Source: an uncultured Sphingobacteriaceae bacterium (GTDB lineage Bacteria; Bacteroidota; Bacteroidia; Sphingobacteriales; Sphingobacteriaceae). From it: DNA of 64,000 nucleotides. Position 1 is the stretch's first letter; every line of letters starts with the position of its first letter. Below, in pieces: positions 1-9,216 of this stretch. Under the pieces are notes generated by a model. It had not been told where the DNA came from, did no database searches, and saw only the letters and a list, made by a program, of their open reading frames with translations. The DNA lies in contig CAMPKC010000010.1 in assembly GCA_946887045.1 (NCBI GenBank), positions 1 through 64,000 on the forward strand. Direction: 5' to 3'. Position numbers and translations under genes: made by a program.

Positions 1-2
1 TA

Positions 3-611
3 GTTAGTTTTTGGAATGAAGCACAAACTGTTTATTATGGAATGTCACGTATAACCAAAGTTACCCAAGTTTCGCCGTCTCAGGTAAATATTACCTTAGA
101 TAGCACTTTAAACAACGTAAGTATTAACGCCTACGCTATCAATGAGGAGAACCTTAATCGGGATATGGTCATTAGGAATTCAACCACCGCACCTAAGGGT
201 AGAAAAACAGCGGTACGTCAACGGACACCCATATTATATCAAAATTGTAATTTCCAGAATATACATTTCTGGATTTATATGGGAGAACCGTGGCGTACAC
301 GCCCACGCAACATTGTATTTGATAAATGCATTCTCAATGAAAGAGAGACCTTTAATGTCGATGACACTTGGAATTTGACACTTAAAAACACTAAAATCAT
401 TGGTCAACTTGATGTAAGCAACTGCCCAAGTCTAATATTGGATAACAGCGTTGCAAGTAGTATTAAATTAAGGGATAGTACTATATCTTACATATTTGGC
501 AATGGTGGTAATGGAAACCAGAATTATGATAAGGACGCTGGTTCAATTATAAATCAATTGAAGCCTAAAATGTATCCTTCTTATGAGCCCTCATTTTTAA
601 TTAAAAAATAG
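3..611 (+). CDS. C-terminal part of an unrecognised, possibly beta-helical protein (5' end outside window)
   Basis: The frame is open from the left edge, so the ATG at 42 is probably internal and the true start lies outside the window. About 200 residues are visible. They contain short alternating hydrophobic/polar stretches with repeated Asn, Cys and Asp turns (for example YQNCNFQNIHF, NIVFDKCILN, NLTLKNTKIIG, LDVSNCPSLILDNS), the look of a right-handed parallel beta-helix. I do not recognise the family and assign no function. It is separated from the next gene by about 360 bases and shows no operon link. A C-terminal carbohydrate-active or surface-protein segment is the most natural guess. 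Confidence 0.55.
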   Translation, partial: VSFWNEAQTVYYGMSRITKVTQVSPSQVNITLDSTLNNVSINAYAINEENLNRDMVIRNSTTAPKGRKTAVRQRTPILYQNCNFQNIHFWIYMGEPWRTRPRNIVFDKCILNERETFNVDDTWNLTLKNTKIIGQLDVSNCPSLILDNSVASSIKLRDSTISYIFGNGGNGNQNYDKDAGSIINQLKPKMYPSYEPSFLIKK

Positions 612-974
612 CAAAATTTTGATTTATGACGATGGAAGAATATTTATATCAGTCCTTTTAGCTTTATCAAAAAAGCTTTTCATCAGACTAGAGAATTGAT
701 CGCATGATGATTTCTGCGTTAAAAACCTGCGATATTGATCTTAACTTTAACGGATAATCCCAAAAAGAAAGGATTTGTTAAAGTATAAACATTGATTTAA
801 AAAGGGTGTAACGCAGTATAAATATTGATGAGCATACCGATAAACGTTCCCCGCTTATGCCGAATGTTACTTTGTTCAAGCGATGATAAGTCATACTGGC
901 AAAATTCAGTAACATGAAAGCTTAGATCGATGAGAAGTAAAGAATGAGTTTCATAGTTTCTTAACCTTTTTTAT
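612..974. other. Intergenic region, no gene seen
   Basis: AT-rich stretch between the partial gene and the GntR regulator. I see no convincing reading frame, RNA gene or strong hairpin. The promoter of the GntR gene presumably lies here, but no clear TTTG-N20-TAnnTTTG pair was found. Confidence 0.5.
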
Positions 975-1997
975 ATGAAAGCTGAAATAATAGATTCAAT
1001 TAGCATAGATGCATACGCTGCTACTCCAAAATATCAACAGTTAGCCAATTCTATCGTGCAAACAATATATGAAGGAAAGTTAAAAATTGGAGATAAGCTG
1101 CCGTCATTAAATGAGTGTTATGAAAAGTTGGATATTTCAAAAGATTCAGTTGAAAGAAGTTATAAGCGCCTCATAAAATCGGGATTGATAAAGTCAGTTC
1201 CTTATAAAGGATACTATGTTTCTAATACCGCAAAATCTCCGTATCGGATTTTGTTTTTACTTAACAAGTTAAGCGAATTCAAAAAAATCATTTACGATAC
1301 ATTTGTCAATTCTATGAAGGGTAAATCGCCCATTGATGTTAGGGTTTACAACAATGATATCCATTTATTTAAAAGACTTCTGCAAAATGTGAATGAGTAT
1401 TCTCACATTGTTATACTTCCACATTTTAACAGTGATGAAATATTTGCCTTTGAGATCATAAATGAAATCCCTAAAAGTAAGTTAGTTATATTGGATAGAG
1501 CGATTCCATCATTTTCAAGCGATCATATAACTGTTTGTCAAAACTTTAAAAAGGATATTTATCATGGATTAAAGGAGCTGAACCCAAGTTTGACTAAGTA
1601 CAATACTATAAAGATTCTCTTTACCAAGGGCAACTGTTTTCCACAGGAAATAGTTGATGGTTTTAAAATGTTTTGTCAGGATTTTGCTTATGAGTATGAA
1701 ATAGTTAATGAATTAGCTGAGCTTAATATTGCATCAGGAGAAACCTATATCTGCCTAACTGATAATGATATGGCATTAATAATTGATCGTATTGAAGAGT
1801 TAGGGTATGAAATGGGTAAAAGCATTGGAATAATATCATATAATGAAACATCAATCAAAAAGTTTATCAGGAAAGGAATAACCACCATATCGACTGATTT
1901 TTCCCAGATCGGGAAAAAAGGTGCTGAGCTAATTCTTGATAACAGGATGTTGAAAGTTGAGGTGCCATTTCAAGTGAAGCTTCGCCCTTCGTTATAG
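975..1997 (+). CDS. GntR-family transcriptional regulator with a sugar-binding-protein-like C-terminal domain
   Basis: Predicted DNA-binding regulator of 340 residues. The N-terminal ~75 residues form a GntR winged helix: PKYQQLANSIVQTIYEG, then KIGDKLPSLNECYEKLDIS and SVERSYKRLIKSGLIKSVPYKG. The rest resembles the periplasmic-binding-protein fold used by LacI-type regulators (ETYICLTDNDMALIIDRIEELG, IGIISYNET, ITTISTDFSQIGKKGAELIL), a domain pairing typical of Bacteroidota sugar regulators. The ATG at 975 places the helix at the usual distance from the N-terminus. It is followed after 5 bases by the stub of a sodium/sugar symporter and, further on, by broken sugar kinases, so it probably once controlled a monosaccharide-uptake operon that has since decayed. 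The effector is unknown. Confidence 0.85.
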   Translation: MKAEIIDSISIDAYAATPKYQQLANSIVQTIYEGKLKIGDKLPSLNECYEKLDISKDSVERSYKRLIKSGLIKSVPYKGYYVSNTAKSPYRILFLLNKLSEFKKIIYDTFVNSMKGKSPIDVRVYNNDIHLFKRLLQNVNEYSHIVILPHFNSDEIFAFEIINEIPKSKLVILDRAIPSFSSDHITVCQNFKKDIYHGLKELNPSLTKYNTIKILFTKGNCFPQEIVDGFKMFCQDFAYEYEIVNELAELNIASGETYICLTDNDMALIIDRIEELGYEMGKSIGIISYNETSIKKFIRKGITTISTDFSQIGKKGAELILDNRMLKVEVPFQVKLRPSL

Positions 1998-2002
1998 AAG
2001 CA

Positions 2003-2389
2003 ATGGTTATGGTAACAATTGACGGGTTCTTGATGTCGTTGTTGCTTAAGTTTTTACCAAACTGGATCGATCTTTCATTCCTTGAGCCTGCAGGTTTCGC
2101 ACTTGCTGTAAATGGTGTTTACGAGATTCCTTTCCTTGATAGGATGGGTTTTGTATTCGTGTTTTGTATCCTTGGAATGTATATCATAAGTATGATTGAG
2201 AACAGTAAAGGGTTGCGTCCGACCGGTTTGAAAGTAGATACTAAGATGTTTAAAACGACTACTGGTTTCGCCGTGGGATCCTTGATTATAATAGGTCTGC
2301 TGCTAGCAATCTATGGAATTTATTGTAGAGCAACAATATACTTAAAGGTTTCTTCATCCAAAAGTTCTTTATCCCAAAGCCTAATCTAA
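2003..2389 (+). pseudogene. C-terminal remnant of an SSS-family sodium/sugar symporter
   Basis: The 128 residues match only the end of sodium:solute symporters of the SglT-like sugar type. They contain LPNWIDLSFLEPAGFALAVN, EIPFLDRMGFVFVFCILGMY and a last membrane helix (FAVGSLIIIGLLLAIYGIY). Full-length members have roughly 500-560 residues and about 14 helices, so the first three quarters are missing. The last ~20 residues (CRATIYLKVSSSKSSLSQSLI) are polar and Ser-rich and look like out-of-frame read-through. The stub begins directly after the GntR stop codon, so a deletion probably fused the two gene ends. It cannot work as a transporter. Confidence 0.8.
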
Positions 2390-2442
2390 TTATTAACTGA
2401 TCTCGTTACAATAGTCAATAGTATAAATTTAAGAATAGAGTA

Positions 2443-3516
2443 ATGACTAAGCGATTGTATTTTATATTGGGAACTCTGCTTCCTGTTTTGAGTTTCTGTA
2501 GTCGGAGCGATACAAATAAGTATGATCTCTCAACGAATGATATCGTTGTATCGGCAAAGGATATTGAATTTAGTGGAGACACTTCAACACAGGGTATGGT
2601 GTTTATTAAAGGGGGTAGCTTTTTAATGGGGGCTGACAATGACCAGGCGAGTATTGATGAATATCCTAAACACTCAGTCAGCGTGGATGGTTTTTGGATG
2701 GACGAACATGAAGTAACGAACGCACAATTTGCCAAATTTGTAGAAGTCACGGGCTATGTGACCACTGCAGAAAGAAAGCCTAACTGGGAGGAACTAAAGA
2801 AGCAACTCCCGCCTGGAACACCAAAGCCGGATGACAGCCAGTTGGTAGCGGCATCGCTGGTATTTACTCCGCCTTCTCATCCTGTTGATCTTAATGACTA
2901 TTCCCGATGGTGGCGCTGGGTCCCCGGGGCAAATTGGAGACACCCGGAAGGCCCTGGCAGCGATGTTAAAGGAAAAGAAAACTATCCAGTGGTTCATGTA
3001 AGCTGGGACGATGCTCTTGCTTATTGCAAATGGGCCGGAAAACGTCTTCCTAGCGAGGCCGAATGGGAGTTCGCCGCACGTGGTGGCCTGATTAACAATA
3101 TCTATCCGTGGGGAAATGAACATATTAGCAAAGGGAGACCAAAGGCAAATTATTGGACGGGTAGTTTCCCTGATAAAAATACCGGATCAGACGGTTTCCC
3201 GGGCCTCGCGCCAGTGAAGTCTTTTGGTCCCAATGGCTATAAATTATATGATATGGCCGGCAACGTGTGGGAGTGGTGTGCGGACTGGTATCGGAACGAC
3301 TATTACCAGACCGTGAATAGTCCGCAGGGGGTTAACAACCCTACCGGGCCTGGGGATAGTTATGACCCTGATGAACCTTATGTTCCCAAAAGGGTTTCCC
3401 GCGGTGGTTCTTATATGTGTAACGACGGTTACTGTTCAGGTTACCGTGTGGCCCGCAGAATGAAGACCTCCAGTGATTCCGGAATGAGTAATTTGGGTTT
3501 TAGATGTGTGAGATAA
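2443..3516 (+). CDS. Formylglycine-generating enzyme (aerobic sulfatase-activating oxidase, SUMF1/FGE family)
   Basis: 357 residues. FGE uses oxygen and copper to oxidise the active-site Cys of type I sulfatases to formylglycine. The N-terminus is a signal peptide with a possible lipobox ending at Cys19 (LSFC). The FGE-sulfatase domain spans about residues 50-356, with the family landmarks FIKGGSFLMG, FWMDEHEVTNAQFAKFV, RLPSEAEWEFAARGG, YPWGNE, LYDMAGNVWEWCADWY and SNLGFRC. The copper-binding/catalytic cysteine pair of true FGEs is present (RVSRGGSYMCNDGYC, Cys326 and Cys331, five apart as in human FGE). This separates it from the many FGE-like lectins and lipoproteins that lack the pair. The next gene, a Cys-rich lipoprotein, starts 26 bases downstream. 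No sulfatase gene lies in the window, so its clients are elsewhere. Confidence 0.9.
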   Translation: MTKRLYFILGTLLPVLSFCSRSDTNKYDLSTNDIVVSAKDIEFSGDTSTQGMVFIKGGSFLMGADNDQASIDEYPKHSVSVDGFWMDEHEVTNAQFAKFVEVTGYVTTAERKPNWEELKKQLPPGTPKPDDSQLVAASLVFTPPSHPVDLNDYSRWWRWVPGANWRHPEGPGSDVKGKENYPVVHVSWDDALAYCKWAGKRLPSEAEWEFAARGGLINNIYPWGNEHISKGRPKANYWTGSFPDKNTGSDGFPGLAPVKSFGPNGYKLYDMAGNVWEWCADWYRNDYYQTVNSPQGVNNPTGPGDSYDPDEPYVPKRVSRGGSYMCNDGYCSGYRVARRMKTSSDSGMSNLGFRCVR

Positions 3517-3542
3517 TCTTTGGTTTTAAAATAAAAGATCTG

Positions 3543-3746
3543 ATGAAAATATTAAGAAGCTTTGCGGCTTCTGCGCTGTTACTGTCGCTTGTGGCGTGTT
3601 CAGGAGAGAGAAAACCGGAATACAAAACTTCTTCACCTGAGAAAACGGCGACGACTCAAAAAAAAGAGAAGAAAAGCTGCTGCACATCCCGTACTCCAGC
3701 TCGCTTTCCAGTGAGTAACGTGCAGGTGCCCGTGCCTCAAAAATAA
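3543..3746 (+). CDS. Small Cys-rich lipoprotein following FGE
   Basis: 67 residues from the ATG at 3543; an earlier in-frame ATG at 3504 overlaps the FGE gene and would spoil the signal peptide. Residues 1-19 are a clear lipoprotein signal (MKILRSFAASALLLSLVAC) with lipobox LVAC. The mature part is Lys/Thr-rich and ends in a compact motif with adjacent cysteines, KKSCCTSRTPARFP, then VPVPQK. The family is unknown to me. Because FGE needs copper, a Cys-Cys protein anchored in the same envelope could be a metal or redox partner. That is inference from position and composition only. Confidence 0.65.
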   Translation: MKILRSFAASALLLSLVACSGERKPEYKTSSPEKTATTQKKEKKSCCTSRTPARFPVSNVQVPVPQK

Positions 3747-3765
3747 TTACAATAACAAATTGATT

Positions 3766-3801
3766 TGGCTGCCTGCAGCTGCTGAAAGTCTGCAGCAGCC
3801 A
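3766..3801 (+). other. Strong intergenic hairpin before the TonB-dependent receptor
   Basis: TGGCTGCCTGCAG pairs with CTGCAGCAGCCA around a short loop, with one bulged base. No T-run follows, so it is not a classic intrinsic terminator. It lies 17 bases before the ATG at 3819 and could affect processing or translation of the downstream gene. Confidence 0.55.
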
Positions 3802-3818
3802 ATCCCACTAATACAATT

Positions 3819-6281
3819 ATGAATACGAAAACACTATTAAGCTTTTTTTTTACTTTAACCTTTGCCTTTGTTTCCTTTGCTCAATACCGCATTAAAGGAA
3901 GAGTTATAGACTCTCTAAGTAATTCGCCGGTAGAATATGCCACCGTTAGAGTGTACCATACAGCAGGAGCTATTCTGGCAGACGGAAGTGTTACCAATCC
4001 AAGAGGTGCTTTCGTTCTTGACAACCTGAAAGCGGGAAATTATTACATGACGATCGATTTTATTGGCTACCAGGCCAAGCTCATCAAAGAACTGAACCTG
4101 TCGGCGGCGAACAAGGAAGTCGACCTTGGAACCCTGCGCCTGGGTATGTCGGCCAATGTTCTAAATGAGATTGTGGTGAGCGGCGAAAAGCCGGGATCTC
4201 TCAATAAGATCGATAAACAAACATATAAAGCCGCCCAGTTTGAATCAGCAAAGGGCGGTTCAGCCGTGGATGTGTTGAAGAACATGCCCTCGGTTTCAGT
4301 TAACGCGGAAGGCGAAATAAGACTGAGAGGCTCCTCAGGCTTTTTGGTGCTAGTTAACGGTAAGCCTGTTAATGCGGATCCTGCTACTATCCTGGCTCAG
4401 ATTCCCGCTAACACTATCGAAAATATTGAACTGATTACGGCTCCCTCTGCAAAATACGATGCAGACGGAAAATCGGGGATCATCAATATTACCACCAAGC
4501 AGGGTGTTAACGATGGTACTTCTCTGGTGTTAAACGCGCAGGGCGGATTGCCTTCAGTTAGTAATTTCGACAATAAAGAAAAACCTGTTCGTTATGGTCT
4601 CGACGGGACAATTAACTACCAAAAAAGCAAATGGGATCTGTCTTTCAGCGCCAACTATCAGCAAAATGATAATGCGGGAAAACGGGTGGGGGATGTGAAT
4701 ACCACTGTCGATAACCGCTATACTTCATTTCCGTCTGTAGGAGAACGAAGCTTTGATCGCACCAACTATTCTGCCAGATCATCTGTAGGATATAAGATTA
4801 ATCAGAATACGGTGATGTCGGCCGGTTTCTACGCCGCGAGAAGGCTGCAGTACCGACTAGCGGATATCACCTACAATAATACAAAACTTGATATCAACAG
4901 CGGCCAGGTGATTGGTGTGGCTAATTACTACAATTCAAATCTGGTAAAACGCCAGGGAGATATTGCGCTCGGTAACCTCGATTTTTCCCATACTTTCGCT
5001 AATAAATCCACCCTCACATTGTCCGGATTGTACGAGTACGCCAAATTTACAGGCTACACCAAAAACCGCAATCTGAACGTGAACAACTATGTGGATACTA
5101 TCCAGTACGTCTTAAATACAGGAAGTAGCCCACTGGATGGAATACGGCTGAGAGCTGATTACGCTATTAATGTTGGTAATGGTAAATTGGAAAGTGGTTA
5201 TCAGTACCGCTTTCAGAAGCAGACCGGCGATTTTGCCTATCAGCAAGCTAATCTGGGAACGGGAAATTTCACAACTAACGAAGAGTTTACAGATAAGATC
5301 GATGTCGATAACACTATTCATGCCCTTTATTCTCAATATTCCGGAAAGGCTGGTAAACTGGATTACGTTGCCGGATTGCGTTACGAGTATGCACGCAGAA
5401 CTTTTAAGGCAGAGAAAATTGCCAGTCCGCATGAGCTCGATCTGTCGAATTTATTTCCGTCCGCCAATTTGCTTTACAGTATAGATAATAATTACAAGTT
5501 AAAAGGTGGGTTTAGTCGCCGCGTTCAACGTTCTACCAATAATGAGCTGAACCCATACGCCGAGCGTGAGCACTCAGAAACACTTGAGCAGGGTGATCCG
5601 CGGATTCTGCCTGAGTTTGTTAACCTGGTGGAACTGGGACTTATTCGTCAGCTGCGTAGCGGTTCATGGTTTGTTACTGCCTATCATCAGCATATCACCA
5701 ATGTAGTCAATCGAGTGAATAGTGTATATGCAGACACCGTGCTGAATCGAATTTACACCAATGCAGGAAAAGGGAACCTCTGGGGGCTCGAGACAGGACT
5801 AAATGTAATGCCGCTTAAGTGGTGGACCGCTTATTTTGGCGGCAACGTGTATGATTACCGGATAAAAGGAAGCTTGTTTAATAGTGCGGTGGAAGTAGAT
5901 AACTCGGGCATAGCTTACTCAATCAATACCAATCACAGTTTCCAGGCCTCCAAATCATTGAGCGTTCAATTTAATCTGAATTATCTTTCGGCAAGGCCAG
6001 CAGCTCAGGGAGAAGATTCGCGCTTTATCAGTCCGAATACGGCCATCAAAAAAATATTTCTGGGCGGAAAGCTGAGTGCCTCACTTTTATGGCAAAATAT
6101 GGGGCTGGGCTTTCTCAAGAGCAACGAACAGAGAATTAGCACCTGGGGATCTGATTTTTATACCACCACTAATTACATTCAGGAGCGGGATATTCTGCTC
6201 ATCAATCTTAGCTATAGCCTGAATCAGCTTACAAAGAAATTGAAACTCCCTGCTAGTGAGTTTGGTGAGCGGGAGTTTTGA
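3819..6281 (+). CDS. TonB-dependent outer-membrane beta-barrel protein with N-terminal carboxypeptidase-regulatory-like domain
   Basis: 820 residues. There is a signal peptide (residues 1-21, ...FVSFA). A CarboxypepD_reg-like domain follows at about 22-110 (YRIKGRVIDSLSNSPVEYATVRVY). The plug is at about 115-225 (LNEIVVSGEKPG, VDVLKNMPSVSVN, GFLVLVNGKPV, IENIELITAPSAKYDADG, GIINITTK), then a large barrel to the C-terminus. This is the Bacteroidota 'outer membrane beta-barrel family' type, not a SusC: no SusD follows and the length is shorter. The ligand is unknown. It sits between the FGE/lipoprotein pair and broken sugar kinases, so the context is not informative. The frame is intact throughout. 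Confidence 0.85.
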   Translation: MNTKTLLSFFFTLTFAFVSFAQYRIKGRVIDSLSNSPVEYATVRVYHTAGAILADGSVTNPRGAFVLDNLKAGNYYMTIDFIGYQAKLIKELNLSAANKEVDLGTLRLGMSANVLNEIVVSGEKPGSLNKIDKQTYKAAQFESAKGGSAVDVLKNMPSVSVNAEGEIRLRGSSGFLVLVNGKPVNADPATILAQIPANTIENIELITAPSAKYDADGKSGIINITTKQGVNDGTSLVLNAQGGLPSVSNFDNKEKPVRYGLDGTINYQKSKWDLSFSANYQQNDNAGKRVGDVNTTVDNRYTSFPSVGERSFDRTNYSARSSVGYKINQNTVMSAGFYAARRLQYRLADITYNNTKLDINSGQVIGVANYYNSNLVKRQGDIALGNLDFSHTFANKSTLTLSGLYEYAKFTGYTKNRNLNVNNYVDTIQYVLNTGSSPLDGIRLRADYAINVGNGKLESGYQYRFQKQTGDFAYQQANLGTGNFTTNEEFTDKIDVDNTIHALYSQYSGKAGKLDYVAGLRYEYARRTFKAEKIASPHELDLSNLFPSANLLYSIDNNYKLKGGFSRRVQRSTNNELNPYAEREHSETLEQGDPRILPEFVNLVELGLIRQLRSGSWFVTAYHQHITNVVNRVNSVYADTVLNRIYTNAGKGNLWGLETGLNVMPLKWWTAYFGGNVYDYRIKGSLFNSAVEVDNSGIAYSINTNHSFQASKSLSVQFNLNYLSARPAAQGEDSRFISPNTAIKKIFLGGKLSASLLWQNMGLGFLKSNEQRISTWGSDFYTTTNYIQERDILLINLSYSLNQLTKKLKLPASEFGEREF

Positions 6282-6406
6282 TAAAATAATATTTAGACTG
6301 CGTAAGTCATACGATAGGTGTTAATACACGGTGTCATTTGACGTGATGTTAGTGTTCTAATGTCTTCAAATCAGCAAAAACGGAGGTGTTTCCCACCTTA
6401 ATCTAA

Positions 6407-7249
6407 ATGCCGATCTCAGAAATTAAAATCGTAGCCAGCCTATACAGGCACTCCTTTGGCGGTGAGCCACTACTATTTCGTTCGCCTGGCCGAATCAACC
6501 TTATTGGCGAGCATACAGATTACAGTTATGGGCTTGTGCTACCAGGTTCTATCGATAAATGTATTTATATAGCTATCGGTAAAAGATCAGATAATATTAT
6601 ACAATTGCTTTCCGCCGACTACGGTTATACCCATATTGTATCGCTAAATCATATACAACCTGCATGGAAGCTTTGGCCCAATTATATTCTTGGGGTGATC
6701 GCTGAGTTTCAAAAATCCGGAAAAAGGTTATCCGGCTTCAATATCGTTTATGGGGGTGACATTCCTCTTCTGCAGGCATGTTATCATCAGCGGCTATTTG
6801 TAGCGGTGCCGCCTATGCGTTGAATAGATTGTTTGTTTCTGGCTTTTCAACGCTTGAACTTGCAAAGCTCGCTGTGGCTGCTGAACATAATTACCTTAGG
6901 GTTCGTTGTGGACTTATGGATTCTTACGTTAATTTGTTTGGTCGCGTTAACTGCCTCCTTAAATTAAAATGCAAGACAGAGCAACACGAATACATTCCCT
7001 TCGATACTGAAGCCGTCAAGATTGTGCTTATTAATACAGGAGTACGGCACGATGTTATCAAAATGTCAGCGGCATTGACGAGCGTAGATCTCAATGCGGT
7101 GACGGCCTACATACCCTACAAAAGCATTTCCCTCAGATCGAAACGCTACCCGAAACTGATAAGAGCTTGCTAAAATCATTACCGCAGCCTTATAATGAGA
7201 CGGTTTACAAGCGTTGTCTGTATGTAGTTGAGGAGCTGACCGCGATGAG
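6407..7249 (+). pseudogene. galK: Galactokinase, broken by frameshifts
   Basis: Galactokinase phosphorylates galactose at C1 in the Leloir pathway. The first part keeps the family signature GRINLIGEHTDYSYG and the region up to FNIVYGGDIPL. The frame breaks near 6765-6780, exactly in the GAGLSSSAA ATP-binding loop. A second frame resumes with LSSAAICSGAAYALN, RVRCGLMDSYVNLFG and VLINTGVRHD, where family members normally read MDQ. The sequence shifts again near 7110-7130 into HFPQIETLPETDKSLLKSL and ends around LYVVEELTAM. At least two frameshifts plus missing blocks make it non-functional. It belongs with the symporter stub and the sugar-kinase remnant as a decayed sugar-use cluster. Confidence 0.85.
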
Positions 7250-7473
7250 ACTATGTGGCAAGGGGCAGTCCTGGGCTATCTATGGTTTAATGACCTAAAG
7301 GGAGACGCGCAAACCGGAGTTTCTGGACTTCGCTCAAAATTGTTCCCACAAAGTTGGTCATAAGAAGTTCCTCCTCAGAAAGGAAGATCGCACAATAGCA
7401 TATTCGAATATCATTTTTTATCAAATATATAACATTTTGATAAACCGATTTAGTCCCTTTGTGTGCATGACAT

Positions 7474-8347
7474 ATGATCTTAATTGCAGACGGAGGTTCT
7501 ACCAAAACTAGTTGGTGTTTAATAGATAAAGCGGGAAATCAATCTTTTTTTGATTCCGAAGGTTACAATCCTTATTTTGTAGATAGTACTTATATTTCTA
7601 ATTCTTTGACGGCGTTTCTCCCTGACGGTTTGGACACATCACAGTAACGGATGTTTACTTCTTCAGAATGAAGACAAGGCATCGGTGCTCCGAGACGCGT
7701 TTGGACTTGTCTTTACAATCGGAAAGTTTTTTGTTGGGCACGATCTTCACGCCTCCGCCCGGGCACTCCTCGGGTTTCAGCCTGGATTCGCTGCAATATT
7801 AGGCACAGGTACCAACACCTGCCTGTACGACGGCCAGTCAATCATACATCATGTGGACTCAGGTGCTCATATTCTGGGTGATGAAGGCAGCGGTTTTTCT
7901 ATAGGTAAGCGGTTGCTGATCGATTACATGCGAGGTAAGATGCCCGCTGAAATTGCCGAAATGTTTAAACAAACATATAAGCTTACCAACGATCAGATTC
8001 ATGATTCCGTTTATAGTAAGCCCTTAGCTAATCGCTATTTTGCTGCATTTAGTAAGTTTATAACGCAGGAGAATCTTAAACATAAATACCTTTATAATAT
8101 TGTCCAGCAATCATTTAATTCTTTTTTTGAAGAAATCGTCAGCCAGTATCCCGGCTATCAGAATTACAAGTTTAACTGCATTGGTTCGGTCGGATTTAAT
8201 TTCAGAGATATTCTCGAAAAGGTTGCGGTACAATGGGTATTGCAGCTGGGTAAAATACTGAAATCACCCTTGGTGGACTTGGTTAGTTATCACTCTAAGA
8301 GCTTCGATCAGGGGCAGACCTCAGAGCTTGATGTCTTAGCCTCTTAG
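7474..8347 (+). pseudogene. BadF/BadG-type N-acetylglucosamine kinase-like gene, broken
   Basis: The N-terminal piece (7474-7647) begins MILIADGGSTKTSWCLIDK, the phosphate-binding loop of the BadF/BadG/BcrA ATPase family that includes GlcNAc kinases. It stops after 57 codons. The C-terminal piece (7685-8347) is in another frame and carries GHDLHASARALLGFQPGFAAILGTGTNT and DSGAHILGDEGSGFSIGK, the second phosphate and adenosine motifs, with IGSVGFNF near the end. About 40 bases between the pieces are degraded. The product would have phosphorylated an amino sugar or glucose in the cytoplasm. Both halves are recognisable but cannot form one protein. Confidence 0.85.
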
Positions 8348-8522
8348 ACACACAAGCCTTGTTTTAATTTCGATGCAAGAAATACTTCAAGTCAGATGAA
8401 AATAGATAGATAACGCAAATGTAAAAGACTATCAAACGTCAAATATCCGTGTTTCTTAGATTTGATCAAAAAGACATGTCAACATGGGTTTTTCTCCCAA
8501 TTAGCTAAAAATCACCTATAAT

Positions 8523-8720
8523 ATGGGAAATCCGATTGCTTTTTTCAAGAATTTCTTTTTTGCAACCGGAGTTATCTGGTTTTTATCGGCTTTATCTATT
8601 CTTATCCTTAAAATTAGCTTTCAACCTAAAGAAATAGCAATGACTTTAATTCTTCCGCTGGCCTGGGCTTTGGTAAGGTTGTTTGAAAAGGCAACCCTTC
8701 AGATGTGTAAATATCATTGA
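8523..8720 (+). CDS. Possible small membrane protein, unrecognised
   Basis: 65 codons with two hydrophobic stretches (FFFATGVIWFLSALSILILKI and MTLILPLAWALVRLF) joined by a short polar loop, which would suit a two-helix membrane peptide. I recognise no family. It lies in an otherwise gene-poor stretch (8348-9216) between a pseudogene and the isomerase, so it may be a chance frame or a remnant. An overlapping antisense frame of 102 codons looks no better. Confidence 0.3.
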   Translation: MGNPIAFFKNFFFATGVIWFLSALSILILKISFQPKEIAMTLILPLAWALVRLFEKATLQMCKYH

Positions 8721-9216
8721 CAAAATTCAAATCAGACCAAATTTCATATACTTTAACGAGATTTTCTGACCAAAACTGGAGATTTGACCAAATCGCAGTA
8801 ATTGATGCTTGCTTGTCCCTCCATATTCGTAATAAGTAAGACCCCGCGACTTGGGTCAGCTGGCGCACAATCACGACTAAAGCGGACATTAATTCCAGTT
8901 CAATCATGTGTGACCTCACTGTTTTTGTGACCATTTAATGCGGACTAGAAAACATCAGTAGCTAAAACCAGCCTGTACAAAAATGGCGGGTAACACTATT
9001 CTCGCAATTTCTACATGCCGGGGCAAAGCCTTAGGCGATTTATGAGGCTTTTTCATTTCCAGATGACTTTCGGTAATCTTTCCTGGAAGGTTCTTCTTAA
9101 TATCTGCGTTTAAGATGCTGCATATTAACGGATTTATCAAACAAGTCAATTTTTATATCAAATATAGCACCTTCGGCATTTGGGCATCTTGTAGCTTTGA
9201 GGATAAGCGATGTTTT

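Noticed and set aside
8626..8934. Antisense 102-codon frame opposite the small membrane ORF
   Set aside because: No family features and no supporting context.
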